Shown: one piece after another, positions 34,160-42,260 of the stretch
Layout of the letters: each line of letters begins with the position of its first letter
How positions within the stretch are numbered: position 1 is the stretch's first letter
Source of the DNA: Puccinia triticina
Taxonomy: Eukaryota > Basidiomycota > Pucciniomycetes > Pucciniales > Pucciniaceae
DNA: 64,000 nt
Assembly: GCF_026914185.1 (NCBI RefSeq)
Contig: NC_070558.1
Location: 1,240,001-1,304,000, forward strand
Direction of reading: 5' to 3'
Program-made: the position numbers and the translations under genes
The notes under the pieces: generated by a model
Database searches by the model: none
Seen by the model: only the letters and a program-made list of their open reading frames with translations
What the model was told of the DNA's origin: nothing

Positions 34160-34255
34160 AAGTAAGTCCCCACCACATTAGTGCACCTCCGAAGTTCTAC
34201 CTTCTCTCGTCGAAAAACAACATCGCCACTCTGTGAGCCGCCTCCACACCGTTTG
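34160..34255 (+). repeat. GTAAGT-to-GTGAGCC unit, copy 1 of 4
   Basis: Each unit starts GTAAGTYYYC, has TGCACCTC about 15 bases on, and ends near GTGAGCCGCC. Others are at about 36944-37040, 37340-37432 and 40611-40700. Confidence 0.7.
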
Positions 34256-34282
34256 CAATCTTTCCCTTAGTTCTTGTGCGAC

Positions 34283-35848
34283 ATGGCCGACGTGTCTGGA
34301 GGCGTGAGACCCGCAAAGATGAAGAAGATCAAGCCCCAAGACGGGCTTAAGTTCGATGGGTCCAACATTGAGCGATTTCTAGCCGACTACGAACTGGCGG
34401 CAGAGCTGGACGACGCCTCGGATTATGACAAGGCTCGTCAAGTTGTCCGTTTCGTCGAGAATGGCGAAATCCGCGACATCCTCGAGACGTTGGAGGGAAA
34501 CACCCCGCCGGAGTGGCCGAAGCTGAAGGCGGCTATGCTGAGCTATTGGTCAGACGTCGACACCGCGCAGTTCACGGAGAGGGATATCGTTAGTCTGGTA
34601 GAGAAGTGGACTCAGAAAGGCGGAGTTTCTTCGGTCTCCGACTACCACCACTTCCGCAAAGCCTGGGACCCAATCCAGGCTTATCTTGTCGCTAAGGAGC
34701 ATGTTGAGTCGGAGGAGGAGTTGAAAAAGCAGTTTTACCAGGCTTTCTCCTCTGGCTTCCAAGGTCGGATTCGTGATCAACTGATCAAGGACGATACCCT
34801 CGTGATGACAGCCGACAATCGAGCCCGGTTGCCAACTTTCAAGATCCTTCGTAGCGCTGTAGACACGGTTATGAAGAGCCAGGTTTCCCTATCTTTTGAA
34901 GACACTTGTTCCTCCGCGCCCGTAGCGTCGCCTTTCCAGGAAGCGAATGAGACTATGAAGAAGATGCACGCCGATCAGCGGCCTCCGGCAGCACCCGCAG
35001 CTCCTAAAGACGACCCCTCCATGGAAGAGCTCACTAGGATGTTCAAGGCGTTCGAGCACTTCATGAAGCAAGGCGGCGGGAAAGGCGGGCCGTCGACGGA
35101 GAGGGGCCCAATGATCTGCTATTATTGTCACCAAGAAAATCACGGGACGATGCGCTGTGCCGAGCTTCAGAAGGACAAGGAGGCCGGTCTGGTGGAACAG
35201 AGGGGCAACAACTACTTTCTGCCCAACGGTGCCCTCATTCCGTTTGACCGCAGCCGCCCGATTCGCCATGTAGTAGCCTCTTTTCAACCCGGTCAACCTT
35301 CGAATTCAAGGGCGCAGTCTCCTGGACCTCGACCATCCGCTCAGTCAGCCTCGGTGGAGTTCAAGGCGAGCTGCGGGTCCTTAGAGCAATGGTACCCTCC
35401 TGCCATCTCATCCCAGTCGTTCGCGGGGTCTTATGAGGCGGATCCGGCGGGAAGGAAGCGGCACGAGGAAGCCAAGCCTTATAAGGCTCCCTTGGCTCCC
35501 TCTTCTCAGTCAAAGAGGCCACTTCGTAAGCCTGACGCGACTCCGAGCGGCCCTTCTAACGTTGAACCAGTCGAGGAGACCGAATTGTTTGACCGCATCA
35601 TGAACGATCCCGAGCCCCGGCAGCAAGCGCCGCCCAAGGAAGCCCCATCCCGACCAGTCACCCCTTCAAAGATCCCGGGAACTCAGCCCAAGGTTAGATT
35701 CGAGCGCGACGTCTCTCGGGATCATCCAGATGCCGTTGAAGGGTTCGTGAAGAAGATTTTCGACCTACCGATTTCGACTACGGTCGCCGAGATCTGTTCT
35801 GTGTCCCCGGCCGTGTCGGATGGAGTCAAGAAATGGGTTTCGCGATAA
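34283..35848 (+). CDS. Gag-like polyprotein of the Ty3/Gypsy element
   Basis: 521 aa from ATG at 34283. The N-terminal half is a retrotransposon gag helical domain (LKFDGSNIERFLADYEL start, WTQKGGVSSVSDY further on). A zinc knuckle CYYCHQENHGTMRC lies at about residues 279-292 and is CCHC type with the standard C-x2-C-x4-H-x4-C spacing. A Pro/Ser-rich C-terminal part follows. It ends at TAA 35846-35848, and the next frame continues in phase straight past the stop. Structural role (particle formation, RNA packaging) is from the family. Confidence 0.92.
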   Translation: MADVSGGVRPAKMKKIKPQDGLKFDGSNIERFLADYELAAELDDASDYDKARQVVRFVENGEIRDILETLEGNTPPEWPKLKAAMLSYWSDVDTAQFTERDIVSLVEKWTQKGGVSSVSDYHHFRKAWDPIQAYLVAKEHVESEEELKKQFYQAFSSGFQGRIRDQLIKDDTLVMTADNRARLPTFKILRSAVDTVMKSQVSLSFEDTCSSAPVASPFQEANETMKKMHADQRPPAAPAAPKDDPSMEELTRMFKAFEHFMKQGGGKGGPSTERGPMICYYCHQENHGTMRCAELQKDKEAGLVEQRGNNYFLPNGALIPFDRSRPIRHVVASFQPGQPSNSRAQSPGPRPSAQSASVEFKASCGSLEQWYPPAISSQSFAGSYEADPAGRKRHEEAKPYKAPLAPSSQSKRPLRKPDATPSGPSNVEPVEETELFDRIMNDPEPRQQAPPKEAPSRPVTPSKIPGTQPKVRFERDVSRDHPDAVEGFVKKIFDLPISTTVAEICSVSPAVSDGVKKWVSR

Positions 35849-36454
35849 CGCGTGGAGGTGGGACCTGAGGATCTTAAGGTGCATTCAGGGACCTTAGCCG
35901 AAGGAGCGGAGTTTAGGGAATCTGTCCCTGATCCATGCCTGTATTCGTGTCCTTTGGGATACTTGGCGTGTCTCGTCGGCTCAGAAGAGAGCTCAGCTTC
36001 GCCCCTAATCGACTCCGGTTCGCAATTAAACATTATTTCCGACTCTATGGCCAACAAGTTCAACTTGACCCCACGAGTAAACTTCAGCTCGGCGGTCTAC
36101 GGTATCAACAACCAAGCCTGCAAATTGATTGGGGTGGCTGAAGACGTTCCGATCCGCGTAGGCCGTAGCATTGTGGGCACCTGTCATTTCTGGATAACAC
36201 GAGCGGATGGGCCTTTTATCTTAGGGAGGCCGTTTTTGATCGATTTCGAAGCGACTCTGCTATTCTCCCCCACAGCAGGTGAACGGATCATTCTCCCCGA
36301 CTCTGAGGGTCGGAACATTGAGGTTTCCCTCTGCCCGGTGGAAAAAGGGAGGTGGGAGCGGGAATTCCCAGCGCACGGTAGGAAGGCAGTGCTCACTCAC
36401 TGCGGTCGTATCATGGAGCTGCCCGAAGGGACCGATCATCCGTCTTTTTTATGA
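35849..36454 (+). CDS. retropepsin-like aspartic protease, in frame with gag after one stop
   Basis: About 200 aa. The active-site block PLIDSGSQLNIIS has the catalytic Asp codon at 36011-36013, followed by the GTCHFWITRADGPFILGRPF strand region typical of retropepsins. There is no good start codon near the beginning, so it is expected to be made by reading through the TAA at 35846 or as part of a fusion. It ends at TGA 36452-36454 within a slippery site. Confidence 0.85.
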   Translation, partial: RVEVGPEDLKVHSGTLAEGAEFRESVPDPCLYSCPLGYLACLVGSEESSASPLIDSGSQLNIISDSMANKFNLTPRVNFSSAVYGINNQACKLIGVAEDVPIRVGRSIVGTCHFWITRADGPFILGRPFLIDFEATLLFSPTAGERIILPDSEGRNIEVSLCPVEKGRWEREFPAHGRKAVLTHCGRIMELPEGTDHPSFL

Positions 36455-36520
36455 GAGGAGTTGGTTTACAATCCGGCAGTCTTAGTTCAGGGCCTCGCGC
36501 ACTGTCCGGTCAACCAACTC
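36445..36520 (+). promoter_or_regulatory. canonical -1 ribosomal frameshift signal between protease and pol
   Basis: T-TTT-TTA (36445-36451) is in the protease frame, followed at once by its TGA stop. After a 6-nt spacer a 9-bp stem forms between GAGTTGGTT (36458-36466) and AACCAACTC (36512-36520), with an inner stem GGCAGT / ACTG-CC. A -1 slip enters pol exactly at its first codon. The alternative is reinitiation at the overlapping ATG of ATGA. Confidence 0.85.
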
Positions 36521-39500
36521 GGTTCTCAGAGGTTCATAATAATAATTTTTCTTCCTCACTTTCTCAATCTCATCTATCTCCCGACCTCCGCAACAATATC
36601 AAAACTCAAAAACATTCGCAAAATCAAAAATCCCTCAAAAACACGCAAGTTTCCGGTTTCCAGTCTCCATTTCCTCTCTTCGCTAGATTTTTCTCGTCAG
36701 CCGATCCTATCAAGGGGTTTCGACGGGCCCGCCTTTCCGGTGCGAGTACCGCAACCCATCAAGAACCTTCTACCCAGATTCCGCGTCCGAGCGCGCAGTC
36801 GTTTCTGGACTCTGTCGACGACGCCAGTAAGCCCTGTCATCAAGATGCGCAGCAGGCAGGTTGCTCGTCCGTTTCTTCGGTGTTGGAGGCTCCGTTGGAT
36901 GAGGAGGATAAGGTTGTGCCGTGGAGGGATTGGAGACCTAAAGTAAGTTCTCTCCGATTATGCACCTCCGGGCGTGATGCTCCCAATTCTCTCGAAACTC
37001 TACCTCGTGCCACATACGTGAGCGACTCGCCGGATCCTCGTTTGCCTTTCAGTCCAGGCAAATCCCTACCTTTCTCGTCTCGTCTCCGCAACAAGACTAA
37101 ACTACCGTTCGAATCCCGTCTCCGCGAAGAGCATAAACTACTCATCCTCCGTGAAGAGGCTAAACTATTTACGTCTAATGACGGCCTCCGCAATGAGGGT
37201 AAACTTCCGAGCCTCCGCAATGAGGAAAAACTAAAGACCCTCCGAAATGAGGTGAAACTACCTTTCCAACTAGCTCAACTTTGGATACAGGCGGAAGGAG
37301 GCGCGGTGGGTTTTGGTATTTCGTCAGAGGATTGGAGACTTAAAGTAAGTTCTCTCCAATGTGCACCTCCGAGGGTAGATACTCCCCATTCTGTCAAAAC
37401 CCTACGACCTGCCACGCTCGTGAGCCGCCTCCTGCCTTTTGGTTTCTCCTATGCAGACAAGGCACCGTTCGAGGACTTTTCGGAATCAAGGACGTGGAGC
37501 TTGCTCCAGTGCGGTCTCAGCGGTCGGACCCAAGCAGCGCTCGTGGACGCTTGGAAAGTGGGCGAATATGTGTCCTTCGCGTCGAAATACAAGCCGGTTT
37601 CTCGCAAGGTCAAGCCTGTCAATCTGCCGATGCCGCAGGGTCTCAATTCCCCTCTCCGGCGCCCTCCTTTATCTCGGGATCCGTATCAGGGTCTTTCTCG
37701 CTCGCTGACGGGCCCATTTGCGCCAAGGGGGCGCGTCACAGAGGAGCGTTTGTCCGTGGTGAATTTCGGTCCCAAGGGCTGGCTTTGGCCGGACGAACTC
37801 AACCTCATCAAGAACGTCCTTTCCCAGCGGAACAGGGCCATTGCTTTCGACGAATCTGAGCGGGGTCTGTTGAAAGACTCCTACGGCCTACCATACATAA
37901 TCCCGGTAATCGAGCACGAGCCCTGGCAACAGAAAAAGATTCCTATCCCCGCCGCCAAGATGGACGAATATACTCGGATCCTGAGGGAGCGTGTTCGTAA
38001 TGGGCTTTACGAGCAGTCGACTTCCTCGTACACGAGCCCGGTGTTTTGTGTCCTCAAGAGTAACGGAAAACTGCGTGTGGTACACGACTTACAGCGGCTC
38101 AATAAGATCACGGTCAAAGACGCTGGAATTCCGCCAGCGACGGAGGACTTCGTGGAGTCCTTTTCAGGGCGGGCCTGTTATGGGCTCGGAGACATCTTGG
38201 GAGGATACGACAAGCGCGCGCTTGACCCAATTTCTCGACCTCTGACAACCTTCGACACTCCACTTGGCCGCTTTCAGCTCACTCGTCTTCCGCAGGGGGC
38301 CACCAATTCTGTGGCCGTCTACCAGGCCCAGATGATGTGGGTACTGCAGGACGAGATCCCCGAGCATGCGGGAGTTTTCATTGACGATGGGGGAATTAAG
38401 GGCCCCTCCTCAGATTACAACAACGTGGTTTTGGACTGGCATCCCGGAGTCAGACGTTTCATCTGGGAGTACGCCGAGACGCTGGAGCGCGTGCTCTTCA
38501 GAATCGAGGAAGCCGGACTGACCGTGTCAGCGGCCAAACTGGCTGCCTGTGTTCCCGCCCTCGAGATCGTGGGCCACGTAGTTTGCAAGGAAGGTCGGAG
38601 GATGGCTAAGGGCAAGGTCAACAAATTCCTGTCGTGGCCGACCCCGGCGAACTCGATGGAGCTTAGAGGATTCCTAGGTGTTGTAGTGTACGTGCGCATC
38701 TTCATTCCCGCGCTCTCCCAGATCTGTCTCCCGCTTCGCCGGCTGACACGCAAGGACGTTGAATTCATTTGGTCGTCCGACTGCGAGGAGGCGTTCAACG
38801 AGTTGAAGAATCTGGTCGGGAGAGACATCATGCTCGTGAAAATCAATTATGGGCCTGCGGCGGGTCTCCTCAAGCTTGCGGTGGACTCCAGCTTTCATGC
38901 GGTTGGGGCCGTTCTCACCCAGGCTGATGGCGAGGGCAGGGACCGTCCAGCGCTGTACAAGTCTCTGCTGTTTTCCGAGGTGGAGTCGCAATACTCGCAG
39001 CCCAAACTGGAACTGTGCGGCGTGGCGAGAATCCTGAAGAAGCTGCAGACCACTCTTTGGGGACAGCATTTTCAGCTACAGGTCAACGCTCAATTGTTAA
39101 TTCAGATGATCAATTCCCCCAGCCTGCGCAACGCGCCGATGACGCGGTGGGTCTCCTTCATTCACCTATTCTCCTTCGACATCGTTCATTGCCCGGGAAA
39201 AACGTTCACCATGCCTGATGGGCTGTCTCGCCGCCCGCGAGGCGACGAAGAGTCGGATCCTCCCTCGTCGGACTTCGACGAGGATGCGCCAAGCATCCGG
39301 CCTGTGCATTCTTACTCAGCGGGTGCGGATGCGCCTTATCAGGGATTTCAGGAAGGCTTTTGGCGCCAACTTGAACTCTATCTGACCACGCTGACTCGAC
39401 CGCCTGGCCTGGACGCGAAGGAGTTCCGAGCCCTCAAGCGGAAGGCGTCAGATTTCTTCGTTCAGTCCGACCGTTTGCTCAAGAGAGGCTCCCCTCTCCC

Positions 39501-40614
39501 TCGCGTCGTGGTCACGATACCCGCTAAACAGGAGAAGATTCTTGAAGAGCTCCACGAAAACCTTGGTCATCGGGGTGTTGCCGAGACGTATCGTCGGATC
39601 GCGGATTGTTTCTGGTGGCCTTCTCTGAAGCAGGCCGTTGTCCGGTGGTGTCAGAGCTGCGAGGCTTGTCAAAAGAGGGACTCGAGGCGACCCCTGGAGC
39701 CGCGTTATCCTACCGGAGAAGAAACCGTTTTTGGGCGGGTGTCAATGGACGCAGTTCACATTAAAGCCGGAGGCGCCAAGTACCTAATTGTCGCTCGGGA
39801 CGATTTTTCCGGGTGGGCCGAAGCTAAGTTCTTGAACAATCTTACCTCTGAAGCGGTTGCAGCCTTCCTTCAAGAAAACTGGACTATGCGCTACGGGTTA
39901 GCGCGCTCTTACTCAACGGATGGTGGCTCCGAATTTGGCGGGGCTCTAGCGGATATGTTGCAAGCGTTGCCGGGTCAGCATCGAGTTTCTACTCCCTACT
40001 ACCCTGAGGGACAGGGTATGGTCGAGCGAGGACACGGCCCTCTTAAAGCCGCGTTAGTCAAGTTAGCGGGCGAGTCAGGCAAGAACTGCCGCAAATTCCT
40101 GCCACTCGTCCTGTTTGCCGATTGGATCTCGACAAAGCGCACAACGGGCTATTCTCCGTACGAGTTAGTCTTTGGGCAGCGCGCGGCCCTGCCTATCGAT
40201 TTGGACATTGAATCCTACCTAGGCGTCGACTGGGAAGAAGTCCGCGACACGACAGATCTCTTGGTGGCGCGGTCCAAGCAGCTTGAGAGGAGCGAAGATT
40301 CTCGGCGTCTTGCGTACAAAAGAATGATGAATTCACGTGAGGCGTCCCTCCGTTATTGGCAAGAGAAGAACCTCGGGAAGTTTCGGCATCCACTCGAGTC
40401 TGGCGACCTCGTCCTCGCTTACAACCAATTGCTAGAAGTGCAATGGGGACAGCTTTTTGCCCACAAGTGGAACGGCCCCTACCGTATTGTCAAGCAGGTT
40501 CACGGGGGCTCTTACGTCCTCGCTGAGCTTGACGGGACGGAGCTCAAACACCGTTTCGCGGCGGATCAGGTCAAGCGGTACTTTCCGCGTGGGGGCATTA
40601 CTGACCAGAAGTAA
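36451..40614 (+). CDS. Pol polyprotein: reverse transcriptase, RNase H, integrase
   Basis: 1387 aa. About 450 residues of Ser/Pro/Arg-rich linker come first, with LRNExKL short repeats and two copies of a DWRxKVSSL...SLETLP-like unit. RT follows, with LNKITVKDAGIPPA, LTRLPQGATNS and the FIDD active site near residue 643. RNase H has LAVDSSFHAVGAVLTQ and PKLELCG. The integrase zinc finger (HENLGHRG...CQSCEACQ, about 1036-1073) precedes the catalytic core with Asp in SMDAVH, Asp in STDGGSEF and Glu in GMVERG, 34 residues after the second Asp. A GPY/F-like end (WNGPYRIVKQ) follows. No internal stop is seen, so it may be functional. Confidence 0.95.
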   Translation: MRGVGLQSGSLSSGPRALSGQPTRFSEVHNNNFSSSLSQSHLSPDLRNNIKTQKHSQNQKSLKNTQVSGFQSPFPLFARFFSSADPIKGFRRARLSGASTATHQEPSTQIPRPSAQSFLDSVDDASKPCHQDAQQAGCSSVSSVLEAPLDEEDKVVPWRDWRPKVSSLRLCTSGRDAPNSLETLPRATYVSDSPDPRLPFSPGKSLPFSSRLRNKTKLPFESRLREEHKLLILREEAKLFTSNDGLRNEGKLPSLRNEEKLKTLRNEVKLPFQLAQLWIQAEGGAVGFGISSEDWRLKVSSLQCAPPRVDTPHSVKTLRPATLVSRLLPFGFSYADKAPFEDFSESRTWSLLQCGLSGRTQAALVDAWKVGEYVSFASKYKPVSRKVKPVNLPMPQGLNSPLRRPPLSRDPYQGLSRSLTGPFAPRGRVTEERLSVVNFGPKGWLWPDELNLIKNVLSQRNRAIAFDESERGLLKDSYGLPYIIPVIEHEPWQQKKIPIPAAKMDEYTRILRERVRNGLYEQSTSSYTSPVFCVLKSNGKLRVVHDLQRLNKITVKDAGIPPATEDFVESFSGRACYGLGDILGGYDKRALDPISRPLTTFDTPLGRFQLTRLPQGATNSVAVYQAQMMWVLQDEIPEHAGVFIDDGGIKGPSSDYNNVVLDWHPGVRRFIWEYAETLERVLFRIEEAGLTVSAAKLAACVPALEIVGHVVCKEGRRMAKGKVNKFLSWPTPANSMELRGFLGVVVYVRIFIPALSQICLPLRRLTRKDVEFIWSSDCEEAFNELKNLVGRDIMLVKINYGPAAGLLKLAVDSSFHAVGAVLTQADGEGRDRPALYKSLLFSEVESQYSQPKLELCGVARILKKLQTTLWGQHFQLQVNAQLLIQMINSPSLRNAPMTRWVSFIHLFSFDIVHCPGKTFTMPDGLSRRPRGDEESDPPSSDFDEDAPSIRPVHSYSAGADAPYQGFQEGFWRQLELYLTTLTRPPGLDAKEFRALKRKASDFFVQSDRLLKRGSPLPRVVVTIPAKQEKILEELHENLGHRGVAETYRRIADCFWWPSLKQAVVRWCQSCEACQKRDSRRPLEPRYPTGEETVFGRVSMDAVHIKAGGAKYLIVARDDFSGWAEAKFLNNLTSEAVAAFLQENWTMRYGLARSYSTDGGSEFGGALADMLQALPGQHRVSTPYYPEGQGMVERGHGPLKAALVKLAGESGKNCRKFLPLVLFADWISTKRTTGYSPYELVFGQRAALPIDLDIESYLGVDWEEVRDTTDLLVARSKQLERSEDSRRLAYKRMMNSREASLRYWQEKNLGKFRHPLESGDLVLAYNQLLEVQWGQLFAHKWNGPYRIVKQVHGGSYVLAELDGTELKHRFAADQVKRYFPRGGITDQK
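36944..37432 (+). repeat. GTAAGT units 2 and 3 inside the pol linker
   Basis: Two diverged copies about 395 bp apart are translated as similar peptides (KVSSLRLCTSGRDAPNSLE and KVSSLQCAPPRVDTPHSVK). Between them lie LRNExKL-type 24-30-bp repeats (37100-37270). Confidence 0.75.
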
Positions 40615-40797
40615 GTCCCCCTCCTTAGTATGCACCTCGGGCTCTACTGCCATCATAGTCGTAAGCTCTACTCCAGCCACTGTCGTGAGCCGCCCGCGGG
40701 ACCCCCTCCTCTTTCCGTTTTCTTTAGGTTTTCCCTCTCTTTCTTGGCCGCGCGCCCGTCGAAGGAGTCTGGGGACAGACTCCAAATGGTGGGTGGA
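40611..40797 (+). repeat. GTAAGT unit 4 and 3' untranslated end before the LTR
   Basis: The fourth unit begins at the pol stop. The bases just before the LTR (about 40782-40797, AAATGGTGGGTGGATG) are the only purine-rich candidate for a polypurine tract and are not a strong one. Confidence 0.6.
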
Positions 40798-41736
40798 TGT
40801 GGTGGCCCCTCTCGTGGCCAGCTAGTCAGGAGCAACACCGCTGCTAGCAAGATCATCAAGGTCCTTCTCTCATCAGGATTTCACCTCAAGATCCTCAAGC
40901 CCTCAAGGATTCACACCTCCCCATTTTCCCCCCCCCTTCTTCCTTCTTCCTCCTTTCCACCTCTCCATTTCCTCTTTCTTTCTCATTCCCCCTTCTCCTT
41001 CATCCTCAAAATCCCCCCTTTTTCTTCCCCCCCTTTTCTTTTCAGTTTCCATCCCTGTCTCATCTTTCTTGGTCCTAACACAGCATCTGCTGTGGGTTTA
41101 TTCCTTGTTTTTGTTTTCTGGCTCCTTCTCTTCTGTTTGGTTTTTTTGTCTGTCTTGAGTGTTTCTTTCTCCTCTGTTCTCCTTCCCTTTCTTTTCTCTG
41201 TGTCTTCTCCTTCTGTCTCATCTCATTGTGATTTCCTCATTTCTTTGTGTTGTGTTTTCTTTTCTCCTTCTTCTGTTGTCTGTTGTGTGTGTGCGCGTGT
41301 AGCGCGCGGAGGATATGATGAAATACATGTGACATGTGGCTCTCCCGGAGTCCAGGTTCGCCGAACTTGGATGATGGGAGAGGCATGGCATTCTGATCCC
41401 GAGAATACGTACCATCACGGAGCTTATAGATCCTATCTTCAGAGTTTCAACTTACGGGCTCCGCCCGCCGATCATCCTTCATCAGAGTTTTCCGGATCTT
41501 TTTCCTTCCTCTTCCTTAAGATCACATCTCCCTTCCCCTCAAACAAAACAACCGCCGCCGAGGATCCAAAACCCCGGCGAACTTCTCAAAACCACCCCCC
41601 CCCAAACCACAAAGCTATCCCAGATCCCCCCCATTTTCAGCGCTCAACCTTCACGGACCACTCACCCAGAGGGCAGCCTAAACAGCATCCATCCCCTCAC
41701 ACGACTGCCTCCGCTTGTACGGACAGGAGTCCCACA
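40798..41736 (+). repeat. 3' LTR
   Basis: 939 bp and nearly identical to the 5' LTR. Differences seen are one C/T near the start and C-run length changes. Confidence 0.96.
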
Positions 41737-41871
41737 CCGTGCGGGCAGATATTGTAATGGATGTCAAAGATCAAACATCCTGGGTGTGTGATATTGTAAC
41801 GCACTTCTGTTACAGTTAATGGTAACGGTAGCAAGAGAAAAACTGTTACAATATTGGTATGTTACCAATAA

Positions 41872-42260
41872 CCCTTGTAAAGCTCAAAAGTGTTCCTGAG
41901 AACCTTTTGCTGAGTGCGGAAAGGGATGAATGAGGTTACCTCTGCCTTTCCTGGGTCACTAGACACTAAAACAAGCTCCCCAATCTACAATTGGAAGGTT
42001 TATGTAGTGATAGTGGAGGTGTATCAAAAGATAGCCTACTTTGAGCAGGTGGCTTAAGGGGTATGGAGATGTGGCTGATGTGTAAGTGTTGTAATGAGGT
42101 TGTAATTGATGTGTAAGGGTGTAAAGCCACAATATAGAGTGGGGCTAATACTGTAGAGTGAGCAAGTATTGTACTGTTATGGGGTAAGCTGAGTGCAAGT
42201 AGTTTGCTGAGAGAAATTACAACTGGGGGGAGGAGAGCCTCCTTAAATAGAAAAGAGTGA
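41872..42260 (-). mobile_element. LTR-like remnant related to 30831-32020
   Basis: The same block order as the remnant at 30.8-32.0 kb, including CCTTTTGCTGAGTGCGGAAAGG-like start and a minus-strand TATTTAAGGAGGC. No internal retrotransposon genes are attached. Confidence 0.45.

Larger units (their letters stand above)
32895..41736 (+). mobile_element. complete young Ty3/Gypsy LTR retrotransposon (8.84 kb)
   Basis: LTRs 32895-33835 and 40798-41736 begin TGTGG and end CCACA. They differ by only a few bases or C-run lengths, so insertion is recent. The target duplication is CCGT (32891-32894, 41737-41740). The internal region carries a tRNA-Tyr-complementary primer site, gag, protease and pol in RT-RNaseH-integrase order, which defines Ty3/Gypsy. 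No chromodomain is seen after integrase. Confidence 0.96.

Noticed and set aside
34274..34282. A start for gag at the TTG at 34274
   Set aside because: Not an ATG; the ATG at 34283 gives a natural start for a eukaryotic element.
36840..37220. Minus-strand frames inside pol
   Set aside because: Shadows of the pol reading frame, which has clear retrotransposon domains.
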